A stretch of DNA of 64,000 bases from CAZJYI01 sp964550025 (GCA_964550025.1 CAZJYI010000007.1:1-64000), one strand, 5' to 3'; counted from the stretch's first letter, positions 18,501 through 26,802 are shown. Made by a program: numbers and translations. The notes: generated by a model from the letters alone, not told the origin.

Positions 18501-18732
18501 CGGGCTTGATCAGTCGCCCTTCGCCCCAAACGGCCTGGCCCCACGAGTAGCCTTTGGCCTCGAGGACGAGTGTTTGCTGTCCCGTCAGATCGAGTTCAAG
18601 CCGACGCGCCGCCTCGCCGCCACGGATGGGGCCGACACGGGCCCGGTGTGGAGGCGCACCGGGGCAAGACAGGGCGAGAGCCGTGAACGCGGCCACGGAG
18701 AGAACGGCGGGGTTAAGGCGCGAGGGGTGCAT
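15577..18732 (-). CDS. Exported NPCBM / hydrazine-synthase-alpha-like / c-type heme protein
   Basis: 1051 residues. After a signal peptide (MHPSRLNPAVLSVAAFTAL) comes an NPCBM-like domain (about 40-165; DGLFAHADSRVVYLLGG), a coiled region, then a TolB/WD40-like propeller as in the HzsA middle domain (about 260-720; PDLSWDASRVLFAF, DVTPCYLPNGRIAFTSTR). Three heme c sites follow: CTGCH (near 725), CVGCH (near 777) and CLRCH (near 907). This looks like the PVC family annotated as HzsA-related; hydrazine synthesis itself is not implied because the anammox gene set is absent here. Start chosen at MHPSRL with AGGAG 12 bases upstream. Convergent with the propeller gene, 131 bp between the stops. Confidence 0.8.
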   Translation of the reverse strand: MHPSRLNPAVLSVAAFTALALSCPGAPPHRARVGPIRGGEAARRLELDLTGQQTLVLEAKGYSWGQAVWGEGRLIKPDGSAVKLSDLTPDEFHVSWGKFQKNSGPDGKPLRVGGSAMSDGLFAHADSRVVYLLGGEYARFQTQVGINHTAATRGSVVFTATALPTDYAAYRRVVAARRELAPESLAALEKSLQSLQRLRPHDADLYRRCREQLARIRKQGDDLLQHLDRGDSEAIEAAATFAAVRRAALCSVIDAPLLFVKRHAYMAGHIYDDYLTWRPGGGIYVLENPADPPEKHIVRAVIDPTTTETLGEGVYRDPDLSWDASRVLFAFKDGASGNTSLYEIGIDGKGLRQITNPGEDCACRKPEPGLVGKGQHDVTPCYLPNGRIAFTSTRTGGHVMCFSSYIDVLHTVNGNGTDLKSISVNNVNEFDPAVLPDGRILYGRWEYVDKTALYMQSLWTVRPDGTHETALFANNLAKPTAVLDARPVPGSDLIVAALTPHNGQAVGAIAMIDPKAGKNSLEAITNFTPEYPTEMDQGLRQGPSDPWPLSEDFVLIANNAKQVGPHGVLQLIDRFGSRVVLHREPGISCYAPIPVKPRARPAVQRSDIRPGEPARFVVHDVYRGMAGVERGIVRRLRVLETTSRVSGIPKGGRWWNQAFLTSWQGSYDVKRFLGSVPVEPDGSAYFEVPTGKALYFQALDKDNRLVQSMRSFVQAAPGITRSCTGCHVDDEDEAPQAASERPMALRRSASKLEAESWGAGFLDYARHVQPVLDRHCVGCHGGDDGMAAGLDLTGGWTWAFNISYETLIKNTLAGFLNCHNGAVRTAELLPPKTHGSAVAPLAHVLVGGHKKRISKMTQAETDLLLAWMDGNGNYFGTWDYTEHATCNALPATRVKLLAEMERGGCLRCHHKEIGNDWVNLRTPERSRILRAPMAAGTGLGLGWCRERKARSPDRAFVTTRQQPPDVFRPSRKPKADPSGDATVALSGTNAPAYKAMLTIITEAREQALKTPRVDMPGAEIIPGKCRELPPLSPPMAARHMDGPAGGTGKAL

Positions 18733-18917
18733 AGGCTTTGTGTCTCCTAGTTGGCGCCGGGAATTGTGGCCTGCCCGAACCGGGATTGCAACCCGCAAGT
18801 CGTCGTTCGCCGCGGAGATCGGAACGCCTGGCGCGTTCCGCTACACTCCATCTCGAGATCAGTGGCGGAAGACGCCAAGTCTTCCGACGTCCCACCCGCC
18901 GAATCCGCGGCATGCAT

Positions 18918-18946
18918 TTGACAAACGCCGGGCGGAAACGCATGAT
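18918..18946 (+). promoter_or_regulatory. Promoter for the Tat-isomerase operon
   Basis: TTGACA at 18918-18923, 17-bp spacer, CATGAT at 18941-18946 (four of six matches). The transcript would begin near 18953, giving a leader of about 52 nt with GGAGGGAGAAG before the ATG at 19005. Confidence 0.4.
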
Positions 18947-19004
18947 ACACGGACTCGGCAATCGATCCCGGCACAGCTTGGCGGATTCACAACGGAGGGA
19001 GAAG

Positions 19005-19940
19005 ATGAAACGACGCGACTTCCTGGCGGGAACCATAGCGGGTACGGGGGCCGTTGCCCTATCGGCGGCACAGATGGCAGCGGGGCAGGCAAAGGCGCAG
19101 GGGACCAAGTCCTCGAACAAGGCCAAGTTCCGGATGAACTACGCGCCGCACTTCGGCATGTTCAGACACAACGCCGGCAACGATCCGATCGACCAGCTCA
19201 AGTTCGCGGCGGACCAGGGGTTCACGGCCTGGGAAGACAACGGCATGATGCGCAAGCCGCCGGAACTGCAGGAGCAGATCGGCAAGACACTGCAGGACCT
19301 CGGCATGACGATGGGCGTGTTCGTTTCGTCGGGCGGATTCGGTGGCAACGACTTCGTCACGAAGTCCGACAAGGAATTCCGCAAGAGCATCTGCGACCAC
19401 ATGAGAAAGGCCCTGGAGACGGCCAAGCGCGTCAACGCCAAGTGGTCGACGTACGTTCCCGGCGGCGTGAACGACAAACTGGAGTGGGACTACCAAACGG
19501 CCAACTGCATCGACAACCTCAAGGCGCTGTGCGAGGTCTGCGAGCCGGCCGGGATGGTGATGGTGCTGGAGCCGCTCAACTGGTGGACCAACCATCCGGG
19601 TCGGTTCCTGCGCAAGGTCACGCAGGGCTACCTGATCTGCAAGGCCGTCGGCAGCCCGTCCTGCAAAATCCTGGACGACCTGTATCACGCGCAGATCCAG
19701 GAGGGGAACCTGATCCCGAACATGGAGAAGTCATGGGACGAGATCGGCTACATCCAGGTCGGCGACAACCCTGGCCGCAAGGAGCCGACCACGGGTGAAA
19801 TCAACTATCTGAACGTCTTCAAGTGGCTCCACAACAAGGGATTCGACGGCGTGATCGGCATGGAGCACGGCAACAGCAAACCCGGCGCGGAAGGCGAGAT
19901 GGCCGTTATCGAAGCCTACCGCTACTGCGACAGTTTCTAG
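19005..19940 (+). CDS. Tat-exported hydroxypyruvate isomerase-like TIM-barrel protein
   Basis: 311 residues. The N-terminus MKRRDFLAGTIAGTG is a twin-arginine signal, so the folded protein goes to the periplasm. The remainder is an AP-endonuclease-2/xylose-isomerase-like TIM barrel of the hydroxypyruvate isomerase group; VLEPLNWWTNHPG carries a metal-ligand Glu, and later GYIQVGDNPGRKEP and GVIGMEHGNS match the terminal strands. Probably isomerises a sugar or 2-hydroxy-3-oxo acid; substrate unknown. The ATG at 19005 has an excellent SD (GGAGGGAG). The next gene starts on the base after its stop. Confidence 0.85.
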   Translation: MKRRDFLAGTIAGTGAVALSAAQMAAGQAKAQGTKSSNKAKFRMNYAPHFGMFRHNAGNDPIDQLKFAADQGFTAWEDNGMMRKPPELQEQIGKTLQDLGMTMGVFVSSGGFGGNDFVTKSDKEFRKSICDHMRKALETAKRVNAKWSTYVPGGVNDKLEWDYQTANCIDNLKALCEVCEPAGMVMVLEPLNWWTNHPGRFLRKVTQGYLICKAVGSPSCKILDDLYHAQIQEGNLIPNMEKSWDEIGYIQVGDNPGRKEPTTGEINYLNVFKWLHNKGFDGVIGMEHGNSKPGAEGEMAVIEAYRYCDSF

Positions 19941-21077
19941 ATGGCACTCAAGGTTCTCACAGATATTCCGTGCGGCAACGCCCGGTCGGTCTCGGTGCGG
20001 ACGGACGGCGACATGCCGGAAGTCCTCTTCGCGCCCGACCCCAAAGGCGGCGAGGCGCTCTGGTTCCGTTTCCGCTTGGTCGAGACAAAGCCCGAGGAAG
20101 CGCACCCGGCCAAGGTCCGACTGACAGTGAAGCACTTCGACACGCTCAGCGGGATCGGTTCCCCTTCGGAGCTTCTGCCGGTCTACCGCCCCGCCGACCA
20201 GGGCTGGCACCGCATGAGCGCCGGCGTGGGGACGAGCGAAAAGGACGGGCGCACGCGCGTGTCGTGGTCCGTCCCCTACCCGTCTCCCAAACTGGATGTC
20301 GCTTTCTGCTTTCCCTACGGAAGGGACGAACTCCGCTCCCTGCAGTCGAAGTCAAAGGGGTATTGGACGTCGGACGAGATCGGACTGACCCCGTCGGGCC
20401 GTTCCATCGTGCGGTTCTGCAACGACTACGGGAAACCCGGCGGGAATCGGCACGGCCTCTACCTCGTCGCCCGGCAGCGCCCGGGCGAGACGTCCGGCTC
20501 GTGGGTGCTCGACGGCGTATTGCGCTACCTCTCCCGGGGCCGAAGGGACCCGTTTCTTACCTGGAGCGTTCCCCTGGCCGACGTAGACGGCATCGTCCGG
20601 GGACGGTCTGGCGGGGGAATCACACCCGCCGGGCTCGAACGGGCCTGGACCACGCCGGCGATGCGGCACGACTGCCATGTTCTGCAGGGCGATATCTCGC
20701 GCTGGAAAGGGCGTTGCCGCCCCGATCTGGCGATGGATTTCCGCGCCGCACCGGCAAGCGAAACCGGCGGCGTGTACTGCGTCCTTCCGCCGGTCGACGC
20801 GAATGCAGAGCTCCACAAGGCCGCCGGCAAGTGGGCCAACGTGATCCGCCAGGCGCTGGGCGCGGACCTGGCGTCACAGGACTTCAGCCGCGAGCAGCCG
20901 GCATCGGCACGTTCCGCCGGTGTCGGGTTCGACCGTTACATGACGGCCGAGCACGGCATCTGCGCGCTGACCGTGGCCGTTCCCTGCGCGAAGATCGGCA
21001 CCACCGTCCTCGCTCAGAAGCACTACCGTGACATCGGCGAACGCATCGCCCGCGCACTGGTGAAGCGGAGTGGTTGA
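19941..21077 (+). CDS. M14 carboxypeptidase-like protein with lost zinc histidines
   Basis: 378 residues, no signal peptide. The N-terminal part (about 1-140) resembles the beta domain of cytosolic-carboxypeptidase-type M14 proteins (WFRFRLVETK, LDVAFCFPYGRDEL). The catalytic part can be aligned by eye: ARQRPGETSGSWVLDG matches the usual ARxHPGExxxSW, but the first zinc His is Arg180 while Glu183 remains; DLNRxW is replaced by GLERAW; and the later D-L-H-G site reads MDFRA (near 263), so the second zinc His is also gone. It is probably a non-peptidase binding protein. Its ATG directly abuts the upstream stop, and no strong SD is visible, suggesting termination-reinitiation. The family call is by motif pattern only. 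Confidence 0.6.
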   Translation: MALKVLTDIPCGNARSVSVRTDGDMPEVLFAPDPKGGEALWFRFRLVETKPEEAHPAKVRLTVKHFDTLSGIGSPSELLPVYRPADQGWHRMSAGVGTSEKDGRTRVSWSVPYPSPKLDVAFCFPYGRDELRSLQSKSKGYWTSDEIGLTPSGRSIVRFCNDYGKPGGNRHGLYLVARQRPGETSGSWVLDGVLRYLSRGRRDPFLTWSVPLADVDGIVRGRSGGGITPAGLERAWTTPAMRHDCHVLQGDISRWKGRCRPDLAMDFRAAPASETGGVYCVLPPVDANAELHKAAGKWANVIRQALGADLASQDFSREQPASARSAGVGFDRYMTAEHGICALTVAVPCAKIGTTVLAQKHYRDIGERIARALVKRSG

Positions 21078-21113
21078 ATCGGTCCCGCGCACATCACTCC
21101 CGGGCGCATGAGG

Positions 21114-21198
21114 TGTAGCCACGAGCATGAGCGAGTGGACATGTCGCTACACGCGCCCCATGTCCATGCAGATCCACTCGCTCACGCTCGTGGCTACA
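21114..21198. repeat. Long inverted repeat between convergent genes
   Basis: 25-nt arms at 21114-21138 and 21174-21198 pair with one mismatch (GTAGCCACGAGC... against its complement), with a further inner GACATG/CATGTC pair in the loop. It lies between the convergent M14-like and ThuA genes and could terminate both, though neither side has a clear T-tract; it may instead be a REP-type element. Confidence 0.7.
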
Positions 21199-21213
21199 GG
21201 GAGGTCCTGCGCC

Positions 21214-22224
21214 TTACAGCGGATTCGGCGTCGTATCCACCCCCTCCAGGTCGCCGAGGGCCCACTGGATGCCGGCCAGGTAGTGCTGCAGCACGGCGGG
21301 GTTCCAGAAGATCTCGTTGCGGTGGCCGAGCGAGCAGTAGAAGATGCGGCCCTCGCCATGCGTCTTCACCCAACTGATGGCGTAGTCCTTGTCTTCGCGT
21401 TTCCCGCGATTCTGCACCTTCTCCATGTCGAGGCTCAGAATCGTGCGCTGCTTGTTGCGGTCATAGGCGCCGCGCGCAAACTGGTAGATCTCATCGGCGA
21501 CTTCGAACCCTTTGCCTTTGAACACGGCGTTGATGGGGTTGCCGGGATCGTCGTTCTTGACGGCTACCGGCATGTGCCAGGGGTGCCCCGTGAAGTAGCC
21601 GCCCATCATCTCACCGAACTCCTTCCACTTGTAGGAACAGTCGGTCGCCGCGTGGATGCCGACGACGCCCTTGCCGCTCTTGACCCACGCCATCAGGCTC
21701 TCGCGCAGCTCAGGACCGCGGTCGGGCTGGGCTTTCAGTTTCTCAACTTCAGCCTTCCACCGTTCCAGGTCCTTCTCGTACTTCGCCCTGGCCTGTTCCA
21801 GCTTCGCCGCGTCCTTGATCTTCTTGGCGTTCGGTTCACGCGGTTTGCGCGGCATCGAACGGAGCAACAGCTCACCCGTCGTGTTGTTCAGGATGATCGC
21901 GTCGAACTCCTTCAGCTTGTCCGCCTCGAAGTTGGACAGGTCGTCGCTCACCACGGCCTCGAAAGCTCCCGTCTCCTTCCCCATGATTTCCATGCACTTG
22001 TTCCCGTAGGGAATCGCCCCGTGGTAGAAGCCACCGCACTTGCTGTAGACCAGCACCTTGTGCGGCTTCTTCGGCGTGACGGGCGCCTTCTCCGGCATGG
22101 CTGCCGTCATCTTCTCGATCGTCTTGGCATCCACGACCTTGCCGCGGTTGCCGGCCTTGGAACGATCAACCAGGACGATGGAGAACAGGGCGACGGAGAG
22201 GACAATGTGGAGGGGTTTCTTCAT
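21214..22224 (-). CDS. Exported ThuA-domain protein
   Basis: 336 residues. A signal peptide (MKKPLHIVLSVALFSIVLV) precedes a ThuA/GATase1-like fold: KVLVYSKCGGFYHGAIP, FDAIILNNTTGELL, GKGVVGIHAATDC, GYFTGHPWHMP and the terminal RIFYCSLGHRNEIFWNPAV. A lysine/glutamate-rich coiled insertion (about 125-170) interrupts the core. ThuA proteins are linked to trehalose or other sugar oxidation in rhizobia; in PVC bacteria they are abundant and exported, probably in glycan metabolism. Convergent with the M14-like gene, and separated from the next gene by a repeat-rich divergent spacer. Confidence 0.88.
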   Translation of the reverse strand: MKKPLHIVLSVALFSIVLVDRSKAGNRGKVVDAKTIEKMTAAMPEKAPVTPKKPHKVLVYSKCGGFYHGAIPYGNKCMEIMGKETGAFEAVVSDDLSNFEADKLKEFDAIILNNTTGELLLRSMPRKPREPNAKKIKDAAKLEQARAKYEKDLERWKAEVEKLKAQPDRGPELRESLMAWVKSGKGVVGIHAATDCSYKWKEFGEMMGGYFTGHPWHMPVAVKNDDPGNPINAVFKGKGFEVADEIYQFARGAYDRNKQRTILSLDMEKVQNRGKREDKDYAISWVKTHGEGRIFYCSLGHRNEIFWNPAVLQHYLAGIQWALGDLEGVDTTPNPL

Positions 22225-22550
22225 GACATGTACCTTTCTTTTGGATCGGTTCCGCAGTGCGGCGAAGCGAGTCGGAACATAGCAGAAGACCGTGGCTGTG
22301 GCAATAGGCGCTCGGAAGCAAAGAACCCGCTACGCCGGCCGAACGCCGGCACCACCCGTCGCCCCGCAGAAGCAGGGCGCTACCGGGAATACGGCATACC
22401 GTAGCGCCGGCTTTCGAGCCGGTGAGTTGTTCCGCCGGCGTTCGGCCGGCGGCGTGCGGTTCGGCGACTGCGCGGACCGATTCTCCCGCGCCTCCAACGG
22501 CAAACGTTGTCCTTGCATACCGCGCGATGGGGTATACAATCGAATCAGCT
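22225..22550. other. Divergent spacer with dispersed GCCGGC hairpins
   Basis: Hairpin-forming copies at 22331-22352 (ACGCCGGCCGAACGCCGGC), 22401-22424 (GCGCCGGCTTTCGAGCCGG) and 22431-22452 (inverse of the first). The 22331 and 22431 copies are inverted relative to each other. A promoter for the lipoprotein gene sits at the right end. No coding frame seen. Confidence 0.65.
22513..22540 (+). promoter_or_regulatory. Promoter of the TolB-like lipoprotein gene
   Basis: TTGCAT at 22513-22518, 16-bp spacer, TACAAT at 22535-22540. The transcript would begin near 22547, four bases before the ATG at 22551. No Shine-Dalgarno sequence precedes that ATG, so the mRNA is probably leaderless or nearly so. 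Confidence 0.4.
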
Positions 22551-25103
22551 ATGAAACGTGCTTCCGCAATTATCGCATGTGCGGTAGTCCTGGCCGCCGG
22601 CCTGACGGGCTGCTTCCCGTGGCCTCGCCCCGCTTGGTCTCCCGATGGCAAGCGGGTGGCGTTCCTCGCGGAGGATGGGATCTGGATCGCCGAATGCGGT
22701 ACGTGGCAGAAGCGGCCCGCCTACCGGTCCGCCAGGCTTCTCTCGGGGGCGGCCTGGACAGAAGACGGGAGCGCGCTCTTGTGCCTGGAGGCCTCCGCGG
22801 ACTGCGGCCGGATTGTCCTGCGAAAGGTCCCGGCCAATGGCGGGGCGGCGCGGGCGGTCCACGCGTTCGAATGCCCCAGGGAGGCCCTCCATGACATGGT
22901 CACGGGGGAAGACGGCGTCAGGATCTGCCTGGACATTTCGGCCCACCCGTCAAACGCATTGGCCGCGCTGGAGATACCCACCTCCGAGGCCGACTGCGGC
23001 TGGGCAACGCACATCTTCGACACGGACGGCAAACGCACTGTGGCCTCGCTGGACGGCCTCCGAGGGCCGCGTTGGTCGCCGGACGGCAAGATGCTGGCCT
23101 GCGTGCGCGTTGACACCGAGGATGCCGGGCGAGAGGTCGTCGTTTTTGCCGCCGAAGGCAAGACGGTGACCAAACAGCGGTCCATGCCGATTGGCGACGA
23201 AGAGCCGGATGCGGACGACCCCGCGCACCTGAGCTGGTCGTCCGATTCACGCCGGATATTGACGGACGATAGCAAGAACGTCTGGCTCGTGCATGCCGAC
23301 GCCTCGAAGCCGGCGAAGAAGATCGCCGACGGAGTGCTGCCGAGTTTCGTACCGGGCGGTTCCAAGTATGCCCTGTTGCGGAGCGAGGGCAGTGACGAGT
23401 TGACCATTCTGTTGGGGGACCTCGCCTCGACCAACCAAACCGAGCTTGCGCGACAATCCACGGGATTCTTCATACCCAGCGCCTCCGCCCTGTCCTGGGC
23501 ACCCGACGGAAACCGGCATGCAGCGGTGTGGTTCCCCGGACCGCTTGCATGTCCGCTGGTTCGGGTCTTCGACGGCGAAACGCTGCACTGGCTGCCGGCG
23601 ACCGTCATGCAGTCGTTCATGCTGGCCGCTTGCATCGACGGCGTCGCCTGCGAACGGTTGGAGAAGGCGGAAGACACGAAAGGCTTCCGGGAGGCGGCCG
23701 GGGAGGCCGTGGTGGCCTACGACCGAATGCTGAAGCGATATCCCGACTGGCGCTGGCGGCTGCCCATCGAACTGCGCTTGGCCTTGCTGCGCAGTATTCT
23801 GGGGCAACCGACAGGCGATACAGGGGCTCTTGCGCAACGGGCTCGCGGCATGCCCGATGGGGGCATCAAAGAGGCTTCCAAGGCCCTGATGTGTGCCCTG
23901 CTGCTTTCACAGGGCAAGCAGGAAGAGGCCTACCGGATAGCGCCCTTCGAACCGGATGACATGGATGACCTGAAGAAGAAGGTCGCCGCGGGCCAGGGCG
24001 GATCGGAGAAGCAGCGTCTGGAGTTGTGGCTGGAAGTGGCGGAAGAGGGAATGGAACTGCTCTTCGACGACGAACCATGCCCGATCGGAAGCAACATCTT
24101 CTGGGAAGCGGGCTCCCCGCAGCAGGCCATGGGGCCTCCCGACGCACTGGGCTCCGAAGCAGCGGCGTGGCAGCCACCCGCGGAGGCCGGCGCTCACTGG
24201 CTCGAGGTCACGTTCGATCCACCGGCCAGGGCGCATGGCCTGCGCATCGTGCAGTCCCCCGTCGCGGGTGGCGTCGTGACGGTGGACATCATCGGCCCCG
24301 AGGGCGCCTCCCGGCGAGTGCTCAAACCCGGTGACCGCTTCGCCGGCGATCTTGCGTTCCCCCTCACTACATGGCCCGTTCACTCGGCCAGGATCTACGC
24401 CCGCTCGAAGGACCCCCACGCCCCGAACGGGATCGACGCCGTCAGGCTCCTCTCTCCAGAGGGTGACCGCTGGGCCACCGGTGCGCGCGGCAGCGAGGGC
24501 CGGAGCGACCCGCTGCCCAAAGTGCCGATATCGCAACTGGGCCGCATCACCAACCGCTTTGACCGGTTCGCGCTGACCCTGACCAGTGCCCACGGCGTTC
24601 ACGAGCTCAGCACGACCAACGGCTGCCTGCTTCTGCCGGAGGGCGAGTACTCCCTGAACAGGCAACGCATCGAGGAGCGCAATGCGGACGGAACGACGTG
24701 GCGCCTCTCGGGCTCAACGCCGCACGGTACGGCCCTCCGGGTGAAGGCCGGGACGCCGACGGGATTCTCGTGCGGCTTCCCCCTGGCGGCCAAGCCCGTT
24801 CTCTCGCTCAAGAAGAAATCCCTGTCGATCAGTGCGGCCTTGCGCGGCGCCCAGGGCCAGAAGTATGCGTTGAGCGATCTGCGGCGCGGTGAAGGTCGGC
24901 CTCCCGCCCCCACGTTCAAGGTCTTCGGCCCCGACGGGGCCGTCGTCCATTCCGGCAAGCTGGAATACGGCTGAGGCGGCACCTGCCGGCACTCGTGGCG
25001 AGTGCCAGAAAAACTCAAGGGCGAGCTCAAAGTCGAGATGACCGTCAACGCCGGCCCGTTCCCCGTCCAACCCGGCCACGCCTCCGTCACACTGACCCCG
25101 TAG
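22551..25103 (+). CDS. TolB/WD40-like propeller lipoprotein with in-frame TGA (possible selenoprotein)
   Basis: The first 807 codons run to TGA at 24972-24974; the same frame then stays open for 42 codons to TAG at 25101. The signal peptide ends in a lipobox (AAGLTGC). Residues about 25-340 are TolB/WD40-type blades (PRPAWSPDGKRVAFLAEDG, GPRWSPDGKMLACVR, HLSWSSDSRRIL). A tetratricopeptide-like helical part and a discoidin-like domain (about 510-640; QQAMGPPDALGSEAAAW) follow. The codons after the TGA encode a beta-rich tail (KGELKVEMTVNAGPFPV) with the same G/C-ending codon preference as the gene, so it is very likely part of the ancestral protein. The residue context is EYG-TGA-GGTC. Whether TGA is read as selenocysteine, is a nonsense mutation or is a sequence error is open. 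Confidence 0.6.
24988..25006 (+). promoter_or_regulatory. Hairpin after in-frame TGA (candidate bacterial SECIS)
   Basis: A perfect 8-bp stem (24988-24995 with 24999-25006) closes the loop TGG, which starts 22 nt after the TGA. Published bacterial SECIS criteria ask for an upper stem of 4-16 bp, a loop of 3-14 nt with a G among its first two bases, and a spacing of 16-37 nt; all are met. No T-tract follows, so it is not a typical terminator. A single 8-bp hairpin can arise by chance in GC-rich DNA. Confidence 0.35.
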
Positions 25104-25307
25104 CGCCCCGCTCCTGGGGGGTGACTCGTGGGGCCGTCTTTCAGTCGGTGGTCAGCAGTCCAATAAAACACACTCAAGATTGCTCCGCCACGCCTAGGCC
25201 ACACTTTTATAAGTGTGACCTCGTGTTGAATGGCTCTGGCATCGGCAACATCCCCCGGACTTGTACCGGGTAATGTCAGGTCGTCCGGCTACCGCGTGTT
25301 TCCCGGA

Positions 25308-25337
25308 TTGGCGGTAGGGCCGTCCTCGTGGTATGCT
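25308..25337 (+). promoter_or_regulatory. Possible promoter of the SHD1-propeller gene
   Basis: TTGGCG at 25308-25313, 18-bp spacer, TATGCT at 25332-25337. It would give a leader of about 40 nt carrying GGGGAAAG before the ATG at 25384. Confidence 0.3.
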
Positions 25338-25383
25338 CCCGCCGACTTCGATTCGCACCGGTTCTGATGCATAGGGGAAAGAC

Positions 25384-26802
25384 ATGATGCAGATTCAAGG
25401 TCGAACAGTCGTGTGCATTGTCGTCCTCGCGATGATCACGTGCGGTCCTGTGGCACAAGCTGCCCCGGGCGAGTACCGCACATGGACATCGCGCAAGGGA
25501 ACGCGGATAAAGGCAACACTCGTTCGCCAGTCGGGCGGCCAGGTTGTGCTGCGGAACGAGGCCGGGAAGACGTTCCGCGTCAGCGGCCGCGCCCTTTCGG
25601 CCGCGGACACCGCGTATCTCGACGGCCTGGGTGCGGCTCCCACTTCCGCCGCGAGCGGCGGGGACTGGCCCTACTGGCGCGGGCCGCGACGCGACGGGAA
25701 ATCCACGGAAACCGGCTTACTCAAGTCGTGGCCGCCTGAAGGCCCCAGGCTGCTGTGGAAACACAATGACATCGGCGAAGGGTATTCGGGTGTGGCCGTG
25801 GCGGCGGGCAGCGTCTACATCACGGGCGCCGTCAACGAGCAACTCAAGCTTTTCAGCTACGACCTGGGCGGCAAGGCCCGCTGGACCGTGACGCACGACC
25901 GCTCGTGGACCAAGAGCTACCCCGGCAGCCGGGCCACACCGACGGTTGACGGTGACGGCATCTACCTGCTTGGCGGCGACGGCAAAATCGCCTGCTACGG
26001 CACTCGGGACGGAAAGGAGGTCTGGACGCGCGAGATGGCGGACTTCGGCGGCAGGCCCGGGGGCTGGGGCTACTCCGAATCGCTGCTCGTCAGCGGCGAC
26101 CGGGTCTATGCGTCGCCGGGCGGCCGCAAGAGCGTGGTGGCGCTCGACAAGACGTCCGGACGAACGATCTGGGAAAGCGAAGGCAACCGCGGCTCGGCGC
26201 ACTACTGCTCGCCCATCCTGATTCAGCATGGGGGCAAGTCCATGCTGGTCCAGGGCAACGGCGGCGGCCTGTTTGCGGTCAACGCGAAAGACGGCAAGCT
26301 GCTCTGGTCAACGGATTTCAGCGCCAACAACACGGCCAACGTCCCCACCCCGGCCTACGCCGACGATCACGTGGTCTGGGGCACCGGCTACGGCAAGGGC
26401 GCGGTCTGCATGGAGCTGACCTCAGGCGGTTCCGCGCGGGAAGCCTGGCGCACGAAGGACCTGGTCTGCCACCACGGCGGATACATCATCCACGAGGGCC
26501 ACGTCTACGGCAACCACAGCGGCGGATGGACCTGCCTCGACCTGAAGACGGGGCAAAAGAAGTGGTATGAGCGGGGTGTAGGGAAAGGGTCCGTGTGCTA
26601 CGCCGACGGGATGCTGTACACCTTCAGCGAAAAGAGCGGCAAGATGGGCCTCGTCTCCTGCCGCCCCGACCGCTTCGAGCAACACGGGGAGTTCAGTGTA
26701 GCGGGCAGCGGCCCAAGCTGGGCACATCCCGTCGTGGCCGGCGGCCGGTTGTACCTGCGCTACGCCGCAAACCTCTACTGCTTCGACGTGAGTAACAACT
26801 GA
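25384..26802 (+). CDS. Exported SHD1-like / PQQ-type beta-propeller protein
   Basis: 472 residues. A signal peptide (ending near AQAA, residue 27) is followed by an SHD1-like module (about 30-80; YRTWTSRKGTRIKATLVRQ to TAYLDGL), then a PQQ-like propeller starting with DWPYWRGPRRDG and with blades such as GTRDGKEVWTREM, NAKDGKLLWSTDF and DLKTGQKKWYERG. This architecture is common in PVC genomes; the propeller is non-catalytic as far as I can tell and probably binds a periplasmic partner. The ATG at 25384 has GGGGAAAG upstream. Its TGA overlaps the ATG of the next gene by one base, so the two are co-translated. Confidence 0.85.
   Translation: MMQIQGRTVVCIVVLAMITCGPVAQAAPGEYRTWTSRKGTRIKATLVRQSGGQVVLRNEAGKTFRVSGRALSAADTAYLDGLGAAPTSAASGGDWPYWRGPRRDGKSTETGLLKSWPPEGPRLLWKHNDIGEGYSGVAVAAGSVYITGAVNEQLKLFSYDLGGKARWTVTHDRSWTKSYPGSRATPTVDGDGIYLLGGDGKIACYGTRDGKEVWTREMADFGGRPGGWGYSESLLVSGDRVYASPGGRKSVVALDKTSGRTIWESEGNRGSAHYCSPILIQHGGKSMLVQGNGGGLFAVNAKDGKLLWSTDFSANNTANVPTPAYADDHVVWGTGYGKGAVCMELTSGGSAREAWRTKDLVCHHGGYIIHEGHVYGNHSGGWTCLDLKTGQKKWYERGVGKGSVCYADGMLYTFSEKSGKMGLVSCRPDRFEQHGEFSVAGSGPSWAHPVVAGGRLYLRYAANLYCFDVSNN

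Noticed and set aside
15577..18732. True hydrazine synthase alpha subunit (anammox)
   Set aside because: No HzsB/HzsC-like or other anammox genes in the window; NPCBM fusion indicates the wider PVC family.
24988..25006. Rho-independent terminator
   Set aside because: The hairpin is followed by an A-rich, not T-rich, stretch, and it lies inside a frame with coding character.
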